Shown: piece after piece, positions 1 through 7,946 of the stretch
Layout: each line of letters begins with the position of its first letter
Position numbering within the stretch: the first letter of the stretch is position 1
Assembly: GCF_003688995.1 (NCBI RefSeq)
Contig: NZ_PENI01000015.1
Span: 62,001 to 126,000 of the forward strand
DNA from: Streptomyces shenzhenensis
GTDB taxonomy: Bacteria; Actinomycetota; Actinomycetes; Streptomycetales; Streptomycetaceae
Reading direction: 5' to 3'
DNA length: 64,000 nt
The notes under the pieces: model-generated
What the model saw: the letters and a program-made list of their open reading frames with translations, nothing else
The model's database searches: none
Told to the model about the DNA's origin: nothing
Program-made: the position numbers and the translations under genes

Positions 1-589
1 GGCGCTCACCGAGCTGCGCCGTGTCCTCGGCGTGTTGCGCTCCGAGAACCCCGAGGACCGCGACGATCCGTACGGCCTCGGCAACCCCGGAACCGGCCAT
101 GCCCCCGACGCCCCCCAGCCCACCCTGGACCGTCTCGACGTCCTGATCGAGAACACGCGGGCGGCGGGTCTGGACGTGGTCACCGACATCAAGGGCGAGT
201 TCCACGGCTACCCGCCCGGCGTGGAGCTGTCCGCCTACCGGATCGTCCAGGAGGCGCTGAGCAACGCCCTGCGGCACGCTCCGGGTTCCACGGTCCGTGT
301 CGAGGTCAGCCACTTCTCGGGCGGCCTCCACCTGGGGATCATCAACTCCGCTCCCCGCCGTCCCGTCGCGCCCTCGCCGGGCGGCGGCCACGGTCTTCTG
401 GGCATGCGGGAGCGCGCCGTCATGCTGGGCGGCAGCGTCACCGCGACGCCCACGCTGCACGGCGGCTTCATCGTGACGGCGTTCCTCCCCCGGGACGACT
501 CCACCGCACCACGGGTGCCCGGCCCTGCCCCCGCCCCGGCCCCCGAAATCGCACCCGCACCCGCACCCGAAAGAGGAAACGGACCATGA
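1..589 (+). CDS. sensor histidine kinase, C-terminal part (cut by window start)
   Basis: The open frame enters at base 2 already coding (ALTELRRVLGVLR), so the start lies upstream. What remains is the end of a HisKA_3/NarL-type kinase: the ELRRVLGVLR helix that follows the dimerisation domain, the ATP-binding N-box (AYRIVQEALSNALRHAP, window bases about 233-286) and the G-box (GHGLLGMRERAVMLGG). The C-terminal tail is Ala-Pro rich (PAPAPEIAPAPAPER). It overlaps the downstream response-regulator gene by 4 bp (ATGA), so the two are translationally coupled. The visible part closely resembles the C-terminus of the second kinase at 1393-2739, so the two systems are probably a tandem duplication. 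The signal sensed is unknown because the sensor part is outside the window. Confidence 0.93.
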   Translation, partial: ALTELRRVLGVLRSENPEDRDDPYGLGNPGTGHAPDAPQPTLDRLDVLIENTRAAGLDVVTDIKGEFHGYPPGVELSAYRIVQEALSNALRHAPGSTVRVEVSHFSGGLHLGIINSAPRRPVAPSPGGGHGLLGMRERAVMLGGSVTATPTLHGGFIVTAFLPRDDSTAPRVPGPAPAPAPEIAPAPAPERGNGP

Positions 590-1266
590 CCTCCGGCGCC
601 GGCCCCATCCGCGTACTGATCGCCGACGACCAGGAGATGGTCCGGCAGGGCTTCACCGTGCTGCTCAACACCCAGCCCGACATCGAGGTGGTCGCGCAGG
701 CCGTGGACGGCCTGGACGCGGTCGCCAAGGTCGGGGACATCGCTCCCGACGTGGTGCTGATGGACATCCGTATGCCCGAACTGAGCGGCATCGAGGCCAC
801 CCGCCGCATCACCGTGGACAATCCAGACATAAAGGTGCTCGTGCTCACGACGTTCGACCTGGACGAGTACGTGTACGAGGCGCTGCGGGCCGGCGCCTCC
901 GGCTTTCTGCTGAAGGACGCCTCCGCGGACAAGCTCGCCGAGGCGGTCCGGGTGGTGGCCGCCGGGGACGCGCTGCTGGCGCCCGGGATCACCCGCCGTC
1001 TGATCGCCGAGTTCTCCCGGCTGCGCGGCACCCGCCGCGCCCCGCTGAAGCAGCGCGTGGGTGATCTGACGGAGCGCGAGACGGAGGTGCTGGCCCTGAT
1101 CGCGCAGGGCCTGTCGAACGCGGAGATCGCCGAGCAGCTGGTGGTGGCGGAGCAGACGGTGAAGACCCATGTGAGCCGCATCCTGGTGAAGCTCGGTCTG
1201 CGTGACCGCACCCAGGCGGCGGTGTTCGCCTACGAGTCGGGCCTGGTCCGCCCGGGAGCCCACTGA
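586..1266 (+). CDS. NarL/FixJ-family response regulator (first pair)
   Basis: This 226-aa cytoplasmic DNA-binding regulator has an N-terminal receiver domain (about 8-125) with acidic pocket ADDQ (D14-D15), phospho-acceptor Asp60 in VLMDIRMPE and a conserved LLKDAS loop, then a LuxR-type helix-turn-helix (about 160-220; LTERETEVLALIAQGLSNAEIA). The ATG overlaps the kinase stop by 4 bp and has the upstream purine run gaaagaggaaa. It is presumably phosphorylated by the kinase just upstream. It is very close to the second regulator at 2736-3401, so cross-talk or shared targets are possible. No target can be named from sequence. Confidence 0.95.
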   Translation: MTSGAGPIRVLIADDQEMVRQGFTVLLNTQPDIEVVAQAVDGLDAVAKVGDIAPDVVLMDIRMPELSGIEATRRITVDNPDIKVLVLTTFDLDEYVYEALRAGASGFLLKDASADKLAEAVRVVAAGDALLAPGITRRLIAEFSRLRGTRRAPLKQRVGDLTERETEVLALIAQGLSNAEIAEQLVVAEQTVKTHVSRILVKLGLRDRTQAAVFAYESGLVRPGAH

Positions 1267-1392
1267 ACCGCGCCCCGGGCCTTCCGTCGCGCCGGCCGGC
1301 CGCGGGGGAGGCCGTAGTACTTGAGACGGATCCCGAATGACCCCTCTCACAGGTGACGCCCCCGGGTACCGGCCCGGCCTACGGTTTTCCAT

Positions 1393-2739
1393 GTGACCGA
1401 GACGACGCACACGCAGACCACGCCGGCGGACGGCCGCCACGACGGGTACAAGCCGCGCAGCCCGGAGGTCCGGGCGGCGATGGACGCCCTGCGCGGGCTG
1501 CGGCACGACCTGTTGGACGACGCCTTCGCCTACCGCCCGCTGGCCCGCATGAGCGTCGACGGCCCGCTGACCCGGCGGCTCTCCGGCCGCATGCGGGAGT
1601 ACGTGTCCTGGACGCCGCACGCGGTGGTGGTCGCGGTGGGCGGGCTGGCGACGCTCATGTCCTTCGGATATTGCGGTCCCGGCATACCGGGCCTGCTGTG
1701 CAGTCTGTTCACCCTGGGCCCGTTCCTGCTGACGCTGGTCCGGCCGGTCGGAGCGTTCTGGCTGTCGTTCCCGGCGTCCTTGGCGGTCGCCTTCCTCAGC
1801 CCGAACTGGGGCGACTGGCCGTGGCTGCCGGGCAGCTTCCTCGCCCATCTGACGGTGCTCACGGTGGTGGCGATCCGCACCCGCCCCCGCACCGCGGCCT
1901 GGATGTGGCTGACGACGGTGGTCTACGGCTTCGTGACCGGCACCGTCCTCAGCGGCGGCTACAGCCCGAACGTCGGCCCCATGCTGGTCCTCTCCGCGCT
2001 GCTCCTGCTCGCCGTCACCGTGTGGCACATACGCCGCGACGCCAAGCAGGAGGTGACCGCGCAGCAGACGGTGACCGCGCAAGAGCGCTCCCGCCGCACC
2101 CTGCTGGAGGAGCGCACCACGATCGCCCGCGAGCTGCACGACGTGGTCGCCCACCACATGTCGGTGGTCGCCATCCAGGCGGAGGCCGCCCCCTACCGGG
2201 TGGAGAACCCGCCGCCGGAGCTGGAGAAGGCCTTCGCCACGATCCGGGAGAACGCGGTGGCGGCGCTGACCGAGCTGCGCCGGGTCCTCGGGGTGGTCCG
2301 TGCGGAGAACTACGAGGCACCCGAGACCCCGCAGCCCACGCTCGCCGACCTGGACGCGCTGCTCGCGAACGTGCGGGAGGCGGGGCTCGACGTCGGGAAG
2401 GCGGTGACCGGCGCGGTGCGTGAACTCCCGCAGGGCGTGGAGCTGTCGGCGTACCGGATCGTCCAGGAGGCGCTGAGCAACACCCTGCGGCACGCGCCGG
2501 GGGCGAGCGCGCGGGTCGAGATCGGCTATGTCCTCGGCGGGTTGGGCCTGCGCATAGTCAACGGCCCGCCGCCCGCGACCGCTCTGGTGAAGCCCTCGCC
2601 CGGCGCCGGGCACGGCATCACCGGCATGCGGGAGCGTGTCTCGATGCTGGACGGTGAGATGACGGCGGGCCCGGTCGACGGGGGCTACGAGGTCACGGTG
2701 TTCCTGCCGGCCGCCGTGGTGAGCGAAGGTGAGGCATGA
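1393..2739 (+). CDS. sensor histidine kinase, HisKA_3 type (second pair)
   Basis: This 448-aa membrane kinase has a cytoplasmic N-terminus of about 70 residues, five or six hydrophobic segments between about 75 and 212, a HisKA_3 dimerisation domain with phospho-acceptor His249 in ARELHDVVAHHMS, and a C-terminal HATPase_c domain (N-box IVQEALSNTLRHAP, G-box GHGITGMRERV). There is no large extracytoplasmic domain, so sensing is probably within or next to the membrane. The GTG at 1393 lacks a Shine-Dalgarno sequence; TACGGT about 8 nt upstream looks like a -10 box, so leaderless transcription is plausible (inference). It is followed, with a 4-bp overlap, by its partner regulator. Confidence 0.94.
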   Translation: MTETTHTQTTPADGRHDGYKPRSPEVRAAMDALRGLRHDLLDDAFAYRPLARMSVDGPLTRRLSGRMREYVSWTPHAVVVAVGGLATLMSFGYCGPGIPGLLCSLFTLGPFLLTLVRPVGAFWLSFPASLAVAFLSPNWGDWPWLPGSFLAHLTVLTVVAIRTRPRTAAWMWLTTVVYGFVTGTVLSGGYSPNVGPMLVLSALLLLAVTVWHIRRDAKQEVTAQQTVTAQERSRRTLLEERTTIARELHDVVAHHMSVVAIQAEAAPYRVENPPPELEKAFATIRENAVAALTELRRVLGVVRAENYEAPETPQPTLADLDALLANVREAGLDVGKAVTGAVRELPQGVELSAYRIVQEALSNTLRHAPGASARVEIGYVLGGLGLRIVNGPPPATALVKPSPGAGHGITGMRERVSMLDGEMTAGPVDGGYEVTVFLPAAVVSEGEA

Positions 2740-3401
2740 CGATCCGCGTACTGATTGCGGACGATCAGATGATGGTGCGCGAGGGCTTCTCGGTCCTGCT
2801 CAACGCGATGCCGGACATCGAGGTCGCAGGCGAGGCCGTCAACGGCCGCGAGGCGGTCGAGAAGGTGCGGGAACTCGCCCCCGACGTGGTGCTGATGGAC
2901 ATCCGGATGCCCGAGATGAACGGCATTGAGGCGACCCGGGAGATCGTCGCCGCGGACGGCACGGCGAAGGTACTGGTGCTGACCACGTTCGACCTGGACG
3001 AGTATGTCTACGAGGCGTTGCGCGCGGGAGCCTCGGGCTTCCTGCTCAAGGACGCCTCGGCCCGGCAACTGGCGGACGGCGTGCGGGTGGTGGCGGCCGG
3101 CGAGGCGCTGCTCGCGCCCTCCGTCACCAAGCGGCTGATCACGGAGTTCTCCCAGCTGTCCGACGGCCCGCGGCTGAGCCCGACCGCGCAGGCCGCGTAC
3201 GGCGATCTGACCGAACGGGAGACGGAGGTGCTGGTCCTCATCGCCCAGGGCCTGTCCAACGCGGAGATAGCCGGGCGCCTGGTGGTGGCCGAGTCGACGA
3301 TCAAGACGCATGTGAGCCGGATCCTGGTGAAACTCGGCCTGCGCGACCGTACCCAGGCGGCGGTGTTCGCCTACGAGGCCCGCCTGGTCACCCCGGGCTG
3401 A
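2736..3401 (+). CDS. NarL/FixJ-family response regulator (second pair)
   Basis: This 221-aa regulator has a receiver domain with ADDQ (D9-D10) and phospho-acceptor Asp55 (VLMDIRMPE), a linker, and a C-terminal LuxR helix-turn-helix (LTERETEVLVLIAQGLSNAEIA, about 155-215). The start codon ATG overlaps the kinase stop (ATGA). It differs from the first regulator mainly in the linker and N-terminal few residues, which supports a recent tandem duplication of the kinase-regulator pair. A short GC-rich hairpin follows the stop codon. Confidence 0.95.
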   Translation: MTIRVLIADDQMMVREGFSVLLNAMPDIEVAGEAVNGREAVEKVRELAPDVVLMDIRMPEMNGIEATREIVAADGTAKVLVLTTFDLDEYVYEALRAGASGFLLKDASARQLADGVRVVAAGEALLAPSVTKRLITEFSQLSDGPRLSPTAQAAYGDLTERETEVLVLIAQGLSNAEIAGRLVVAESTIKTHVSRILVKLGLRDRTQAAVFAYEARLVTPG

Positions 3402-3426
3402 CCCACCCCTGGTCAGGGTGGTGGTG
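3401..3426 (+). terminator. short hairpin after the second two-component system
   Basis: CCACCCCTG and CAGGGTGG form a short GC-rich stem directly after the regulator stop codon and 20 bp before the P450 start. There is no clear U-run, so it may be a weak terminator or only separate expression of the P450 from the operon upstream. Confidence 0.35.
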
Positions 3427-3445
3427 GGCGGGCTAGCGTCCGTTC

Positions 3446-4663
3446 ATGGCTGCTGTCTCGGACCTCGCTTTCGACCCCTGGGACCAGGCGTTCGTCGCCG
3501 ACCCCTACCCGGCCTACGCCGAGCTGCGGGCCCGGGGGCGGGTGCTGCACTACGAACCGACCGACCAGTGGCTGGTCCCGCACCACGCGGACGTCTCCGC
3601 GCTGCTGCGTGACCGTCGCCTCGGCCGGACGTATCAGCACCGGTTCACGCACGAGGACTTCGGGCGCACGGACCCGCCGCCGGAGCACGAGCCGTTCCAC
3701 ACGCTCAACGACCACGGGATGCTGGACCTGGAGCCGCCGGACCACACCCGGATCCGGCGGCTGGTGTCGAAGGCGTTCACGCCGCGGACGGTGGAGCGGC
3801 TGAAGCCGTACGTCCACGCGCTGGCGGACGAGCTGGTCGCGGGGCTGGTGGCGGCGGGCGGCGGCGATCTGCTCGCGGACGTCGCGGAGCCGCTGCCGGT
3901 CGCGGTGATCGCCGAGATGCTGGGCATCCCGGAGTCGGACCGTGCGCAGCTGAGGCCCTGGTCGGCGGACATCTGCGGGATGTACGAGCTGAACCCGTCC
4001 GGGGCGGCGGCGGTCAGGGCGGTGCGGGCGTCGGCCGAGTTCTCGGAGTATCTGCGGGAGCTGATCGCGGCCCGCCGCAAGGAGCCGGGCGAGGATCTGA
4101 TCTCGGGGCTGATCGCGGCCCACGACGAGGGGGACCGGCTGACCGAGCAGGAGATGATCTCGACGGCGGTCCTGCTGCTGAACGCCGGCCACGAGGCGAC
4201 GGTCAACGCCACCGTGAACGGCTGGTGGGCGCTGTTCCGCAACCCGGACCAGCTGGCCGCGCTCCGTGCCGACCGCTCCCTCGTGCCGTCCGCGGTGGAG
4301 GAGCTGATGCGCTACGACACCCCGCTCCAGCTCTTCGAGCGCTGGGTGCTGGACGAGATCGAGATCGACGGCACGACGATCCCCAGGGGCGCGGAGATCG
4401 CCATGCTCTTCGGTTCCGCCAACCACGACCCGGCCGTCTTCGCGGCACCCGACCGCCTGGACCTCACCCGCAAGGACAACCCGCACATCTCCTTCAGCGC
4501 CGGTATCCACTACTGCATCGGAGCCCCGCTGGCCCGGATCGAGCTGGCGGCCTCGATGACCGCACTGCTGGAGCGGGCCCCGGCGCTCGCCCTGGCGGCC
4601 GAGCCCGAGCGCAAGCCGAACTTCGTGATCCGGGGCCTGGCGGGGCTGAACGTCACGGTCTGA
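3446..4663 (+). CDS. cytochrome P450 monooxygenase
   Basis: This 405-aa soluble bacterial P450 has every class hallmark: LEPPDHTRIRRLV early helix, I-helix oxygen-activation motif NAGHEAT, the ExxR pair (EELMR), the RG of RGAEIAMLFGSAN, and the heme-ligand loop FSAGIHYCIGAPLAR with Cys357 as the proximal thiolate. The length is normal for actinobacterial CYP107/CYP105-like enzymes. No ferredoxin or reductase gene is adjacent, so electrons must come from partners elsewhere. Substrate cannot be assigned. The gene is convergent with the ABC exporter operon; a perfect 12-bp palindrome (GTGGATATCCAC, 4689-4700) lies in the gap. Confidence 0.95.
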   Translation: MAAVSDLAFDPWDQAFVADPYPAYAELRARGRVLHYEPTDQWLVPHHADVSALLRDRRLGRTYQHRFTHEDFGRTDPPPEHEPFHTLNDHGMLDLEPPDHTRIRRLVSKAFTPRTVERLKPYVHALADELVAGLVAAGGGDLLADVAEPLPVAVIAEMLGIPESDRAQLRPWSADICGMYELNPSGAAAVRAVRASAEFSEYLRELIAARRKEPGEDLISGLIAAHDEGDRLTEQEMISTAVLLLNAGHEATVNATVNGWWALFRNPDQLAALRADRSLVPSAVEELMRYDTPLQLFERWVLDEIEIDGTTIPRGAEIAMLFGSANHDPAVFAAPDRLDLTRKDNPHISFSAGIHYCIGAPLARIELAASMTALLERAPALALAAEPERKPNFVIRGLAGLNVTV

Positions 4664-4732
4664 CCCGGCGGACGGCGGACGGCGGACGGTGGATATCCAC
4701 GGACCACGGCCGCCGCGGGCGCCGGGCGGCGG

Positions 4733-6352
4733 TCAGGTCGTCAGGTCCCGTCGGCGCAGGGCCGTGAGGCCGGCGCCGGCCAGCGCCACGGCCAGCACCA
4801 GGAGGACGAGCACCGGGCCCCACTCCATCGGGCCGCCCGGCAGCTTGGGCAGATGGCCGAAGGGGGACAGGTCGAGCACCGTCTGCGGGACGTCCAGCGC
4901 GGGACCGACCCAGCCGATCAGCAGCACCGCGCCGGCGACCCCCCACGCCGCCGTCGCGCCGCGCGGCAGCAGGCCGTACAGGAGGACCGCCAGGCCGCCG
5001 ACGACCCAGACGGCGGGCACCTGCACCAGGCACGCCCCCAGGATCGGACCGACCTCCTTGCGGTAGCCGACGGCGAAGCCCAGGCCGGTCAGGAGCATGA
5101 GCAGCGCCGCCCCGCCGAAGGCGATCGTCAGATGGCCCGCCGCCCAGCGCAGCCGGCCCACCGCCCCGGCCAGGACGGGCTCGGCCCGGCCGGAGGTCTC
5201 CTCGCCGTAGAGCCGCAGGACGGACGAGACGACGTACAGGGCGGCGACGAGGCCCATGATCCCCACCATCGAGGCGAGGAACGCGTCGGTGATCCCGGAC
5301 TGGCCGCCCATGCGCGCGAAGAGGTCCCGGGCCTGCTTGTTGTCGCGGACCAGGTCGGCCGCACCGTCGGTCATCCCGCCGTAGACCACTCCGGCCAGGA
5401 AGAAGCCGGTCGACCAGCCGAGGACGCTGCCCCGCTGCAGCCGCCAGGCCAGTGCGGCGGCCGAGCCGAGCCGCCCCCGGGCCGGCCCCGGCCGGGTCGG
5501 CAGAAAGCTCATACCGGTGTCGCGGCGGCCGGCCAGCGCATAGGCGACGGCCGCCTGCGCGGCCACGGCCGCGGCGAACAGCAGCAGGACCCACCAGCGC
5601 TCGCCGGCGAAGGCCCGCAGGTTCTCCAGCCAGCCGAGCGGGGACAGCCAGGTCAGGACCGACGAGCCGTGGTTCGACGCCGAGTCGCCGGCCGCGCGCA
5701 GCACGAAGGCGGCGCCGAGCACGGCCGCGGTCAGACCGCGGGCCAGCCGTGCGCTCTCCGTCAGCTGGACCACGATCGCCGCCGCCGTCGCGAAGACCAT
5801 GCCGACACAGGCGATGCCCAGGCCGAAGGCGAGCGCGCCCAGGACGCCCTGCCCGGCCAGCCCGGCGACGACCAGCAGGGCCAGTGCGGCGTCGGCCACG
5901 AGCGCGGCGAGCAGGCCCGCGGTCAGCGGGGCCCGGCGGCCGACCATGCCGGACGAGACGAGTTCCTGCCGCCCGCTCTCCTCCTCGTCCCGGGTGTGCC
6001 GGACCACGACGAGCAGGCTCGTCACCGCGGCGAGCGCGCCCGCGTAGCTGCCGATGCGCCAGGCCGTCAGGGCGCCCAGCGAGTCGTCGAAGACCGGGCC
6101 GATCAGCGCGCGCAGGGAGGCGTTGGTGTCCAGCTGACGGAGCAGGTCGGCGCGTGCGGCGGCGGTGCCGTACAGGCTGGTGAGTGACTTCGGCATGGAG
6201 AGGACCATCAGCGCGTTCACCGCGACCCACACCGGGATCATCACGCGGTCGCGGCGCAGTGCGAAGCGCAGCAGGATGCCGGTGCCGGCCAGCTGGCGGG
6301 AGCCGCCGGTCCGGGCGTCCCGGGCCTCGGGGGCGAGGGCGGCGGCGGTCAC
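4733..6352 (-). CDS. ABC-2 type exporter permease (COG3559-like)
   Basis: This 539-aa polytopic membrane protein has about twelve hydrophobic segments arranged as two repeats, the layout of the putative polyketide-antibiotic exporter permeases (COG3559) of actinomycetes. Start chosen at GTG 6352, which overlaps the ATPase stop (GTGA); the same open frame runs much further upstream but there it is a shadow of the ATPase gene. Loops facing the membrane contain LSPLGW near residue 230 and ADLLRQLD near the first TM, typical of this family. Together with the ATPase encoded just before it, it should form a complete exporter for a hydrophobic compound, probably under the divergent GbsR/MarR regulator. 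Confidence 0.9.
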   Translation of the reverse strand: MTAAALAPEARDARTGGSRQLAGTGILLRFALRRDRVMIPVWVAVNALMVLSMPKSLTSLYGTAAARADLLRQLDTNASLRALIGPVFDDSLGALTAWRIGSYAGALAAVTSLLVVVRHTRDEEESGRQELVSSGMVGRRAPLTAGLLAALVADAALALLVVAGLAGQGVLGALAFGLGIACVGMVFATAAAIVVQLTESARLARGLTAAVLGAAFVLRAAGDSASNHGSSVLTWLSPLGWLENLRAFAGERWWVLLLFAAAVAAQAAVAYALAGRRDTGMSFLPTRPGPARGRLGSAAALAWRLQRGSVLGWSTGFFLAGVVYGGMTDGAADLVRDNKQARDLFARMGGQSGITDAFLASMVGIMGLVAALYVVSSVLRLYGEETSGRAEPVLAGAVGRLRWAAGHLTIAFGGAALLMLLTGLGFAVGYRKEVGPILGACLVQVPAVWVVGGLAVLLYGLLPRGATAAWGVAGAVLLIGWVGPALDVPQTVLDLSPFGHLPKLPGGPMEWGPVLVLLVLAVALAGAGLTALRRRDLTT

Positions 6353-7278
6353 CGTGCCACCTCGTCGGTCTCGTCGGTCTGGGCGGTCTCGGCGGTCTCG
6401 TTCTGGTAGTGCCGCAGGAACAGTTCCTCCAGCGTCGGCGGGGTCGAGGTGAGCGACCGCACGCCGGTCTCGCTCAGCGAGCGCAGGACGTCGTTCAGCT
6501 TGTCCGTGTCGACCTGGAGGCGGACGCGCCGGCCCTGGACGTCGAGGTCGTGGACGCCGGGCAGGCGGGCGAGCCCGTTCGGCGGGCCCGCGAGCTCGGC
6601 GCTGACGCTGGTCCGGGTCAGATGGCGCAGCTCGGCCAGGGAGCCGGTCTCGACCGTGCGGCCCTTGCGGATGATGCTCACCCGGTCGCACAGCTCCTCC
6701 ACCTCGCTGAGGATGTGCGAGGACAGCAGGATCGTGCGGCCCCGGTCGCGTTCCTCCTCGACACAGCGCTGGAAGACCTCCTCCATCAGCGGGTCGAGGC
6801 CGGACGTCGGCTCGTCCAGGATCAGCAGGTCGACGTCCGAGGCGAAGGCGGCGACCAGGGCGACCTTCTGCCGGTTCCCCTTGGAGTAGGTGCGGCCCTT
6901 GTGGGTGGGGTCGAGTTCGAAGCGCTCGATCAGCTCCGAGCGGCGCCGCGGGTCGAGCCCTCCGCGCAGCCGGCCGTAGAGGTCGATGACCTCGCCGCCG
7001 GAGAGGTTGCGCCACAGCGTCACGTCTCCGGGGACGTAGGCGATGCGCCGGTGCACCGCGACCGCGTCCGCCCACGGGTCGCGGCCGAGTACCTGTGCGG
7101 CGCCCGAGTCGGCCCGCAGCAGGCCGAGCAGGACCCTGATGGTGGTGGACTTGCCGGCGCCGTTGGGGCCGAGGAAGCCGTGCACCTCGCCGGCCTCGAT
7201 CTCCAGGTCGAGGCCGTCCAGCGCGTGGGTGCGGCCGAAGGACTTGTGGAGTCCCGAGACCGTGATTGCCTTGGTCAT
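6349..7278 (-). CDS. ABC transporter ATP-binding protein
   Basis: This 309-aa ATPase has Walker A GPNGAGKST near residue 38, a degenerate signature loop (YSKGNRQKVAL, the form usual for DrrA/CcmA-type exporters), Walker B with LLILDEPTSGLD, and the switch histidine in LLSSHILSE. The C-terminal 80 residues form the regulatory extension common in DrrA-type proteins. It is the first gene of the exporter operon and is followed by the permease with a 4-bp overlap. The promoter region is shared with the divergent regulator at 7353. Confidence 0.95.
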   Translation of the reverse strand: MTKAITVSGLHKSFGRTHALDGLDLEIEAGEVHGFLGPNGAGKSTTIRVLLGLLRADSGAAQVLGRDPWADAVAVHRRIAYVPGDVTLWRNLSGGEVIDLYGRLRGGLDPRRRSELIERFELDPTHKGRTYSKGNRQKVALVAAFASDVDLLILDEPTSGLDPLMEEVFQRCVEEERDRGRTILLSSHILSEVEELCDRVSIIRKGRTVETGSLAELRHLTRTSVSAELAGPPNGLARLPGVHDLDVQGRRVRLQVDTDKLNDVLRSLSETGVRSLTSTPPTLEELFLRHYQNETAETAQTDETDEVAR

Positions 7279-7287
7279 GGTTCGGAA

Positions 7288-7330
7288 CGTACGCTTACTT
7301 CAGAAATTTGTGAAGTTAAGGAAGCGTATA
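7288..7330. promoter_or_regulatory. two-part inverted repeat, likely GbsR/MarR operator
   Basis: Between the divergent ABC and regulator genes lie TACGCTT (7290-7296) with AAGCGTA (7322-7328) and, nested inside, ACTTCA (7297-7302) with TGAAGT (7311-7316). Read another way, CTTACTTCA pairs with TGAAGTTAAG. The AT-rich centre is unusual in this GC-rich genome. It starts about 10 bp upstream of the ATPase start codon and ends 25 bp before the regulator ATG, so a bound dimer could repress both genes. Operator function is inferred from position and symmetry. Confidence 0.6.
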
Positions 7331-7352
7331 AATCTTGGATAAGGGTGACGAC

Positions 7353-7886
7353 ATGACCGAGTCAGCGGCGGCGGGGCGGGATCCCGAGGCGGTCTCGCGG
7401 TTCGTCGAGTCCTTCGCGGCACAGCTCGTCGAGGCAGGCGTGCCGCGCATGCCGTCGCGGGTGTTCGCCGCGCTGCTCGCCTCCGACGCCGGCACGCTGA
7501 CCTCCGCCGAACTGGGGGAGCGGCTCAGGATCAGCCCCGCGGCCGTCTCCGGTGCGGTGCGCTATCTGGCCCAGGTGCACCTGGTCTCCCGCGAGCGGGA
7601 GCCCGGCTCGCGGCGGGAGCGGTACCGGGTGCACAGCGACCAGTGGTACGAGGCGCTGACCAGCCGCGAGGCGATCATCAAGCGCTGGGAGGACGCCATG
7701 CGGGAGGGCGTGGCGAGCCTCGGCGCCGACACCCCGGCGGGCCGCCGCCTCGCGGAGACCCTCGCCTTCTTCGAGTTCATCGAGGCGGACGTGGCGAACA
7801 TCATGGAACGCTGGCGACTGCACCGCGAGCAGTTCTTCCCGAAGAACGGCTCCGAGAACCGCGACCCGGCCGGGTCCGCCGGCTGA
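7353..7886 (+). CDS. GbsR/MarR-family transcriptional regulator
   Basis: This 177-aa winged-helix protein has the recognition region SAELGERLRISPAAVSGAVRYL and the wing SREREPGSRRERYRV, then a helical C-terminal dimerisation part. The ATG at 7353 is preceded by AAGGG at a good distance; a TTG at 7335 in the same frame is less likely. It is divergent from the ABC exporter and most likely represses it and itself through the palindromic region between them, with a transported compound as inducer (inference from the common arrangement). Confidence 0.9.
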   Translation: MTESAAAGRDPEAVSRFVESFAAQLVEAGVPRMPSRVFAALLASDAGTLTSAELGERLRISPAAVSGAVRYLAQVHLVSREREPGSRRERYRVHSDQWYEALTSREAIIKRWEDAMREGVASLGADTPAGRRLAETLAFFEFIEADVANIMERWRLHREQFFPKNGSENRDPAGSAG

Positions 7887-7946
7887 GCGCTCCGCGGGCG
7901 CTGCCGGACCACAGCGGACCTCGCTCGATCCGCGGCGATCCGGGGG

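Noticed and set aside
235..2613. A 792-residue frame on the minus strand across the two-component genes
   Set aside because: It is antisense to well-supported genes and very rich in Arg, Ala, Gly, His; long antisense frames are normal in GC-rich DNA.
4733..7075. One 780-residue minus-strand protein combining transporter parts
   Set aside because: The upstream part is out of frame with the real ATPase; the permease starts at 6352.
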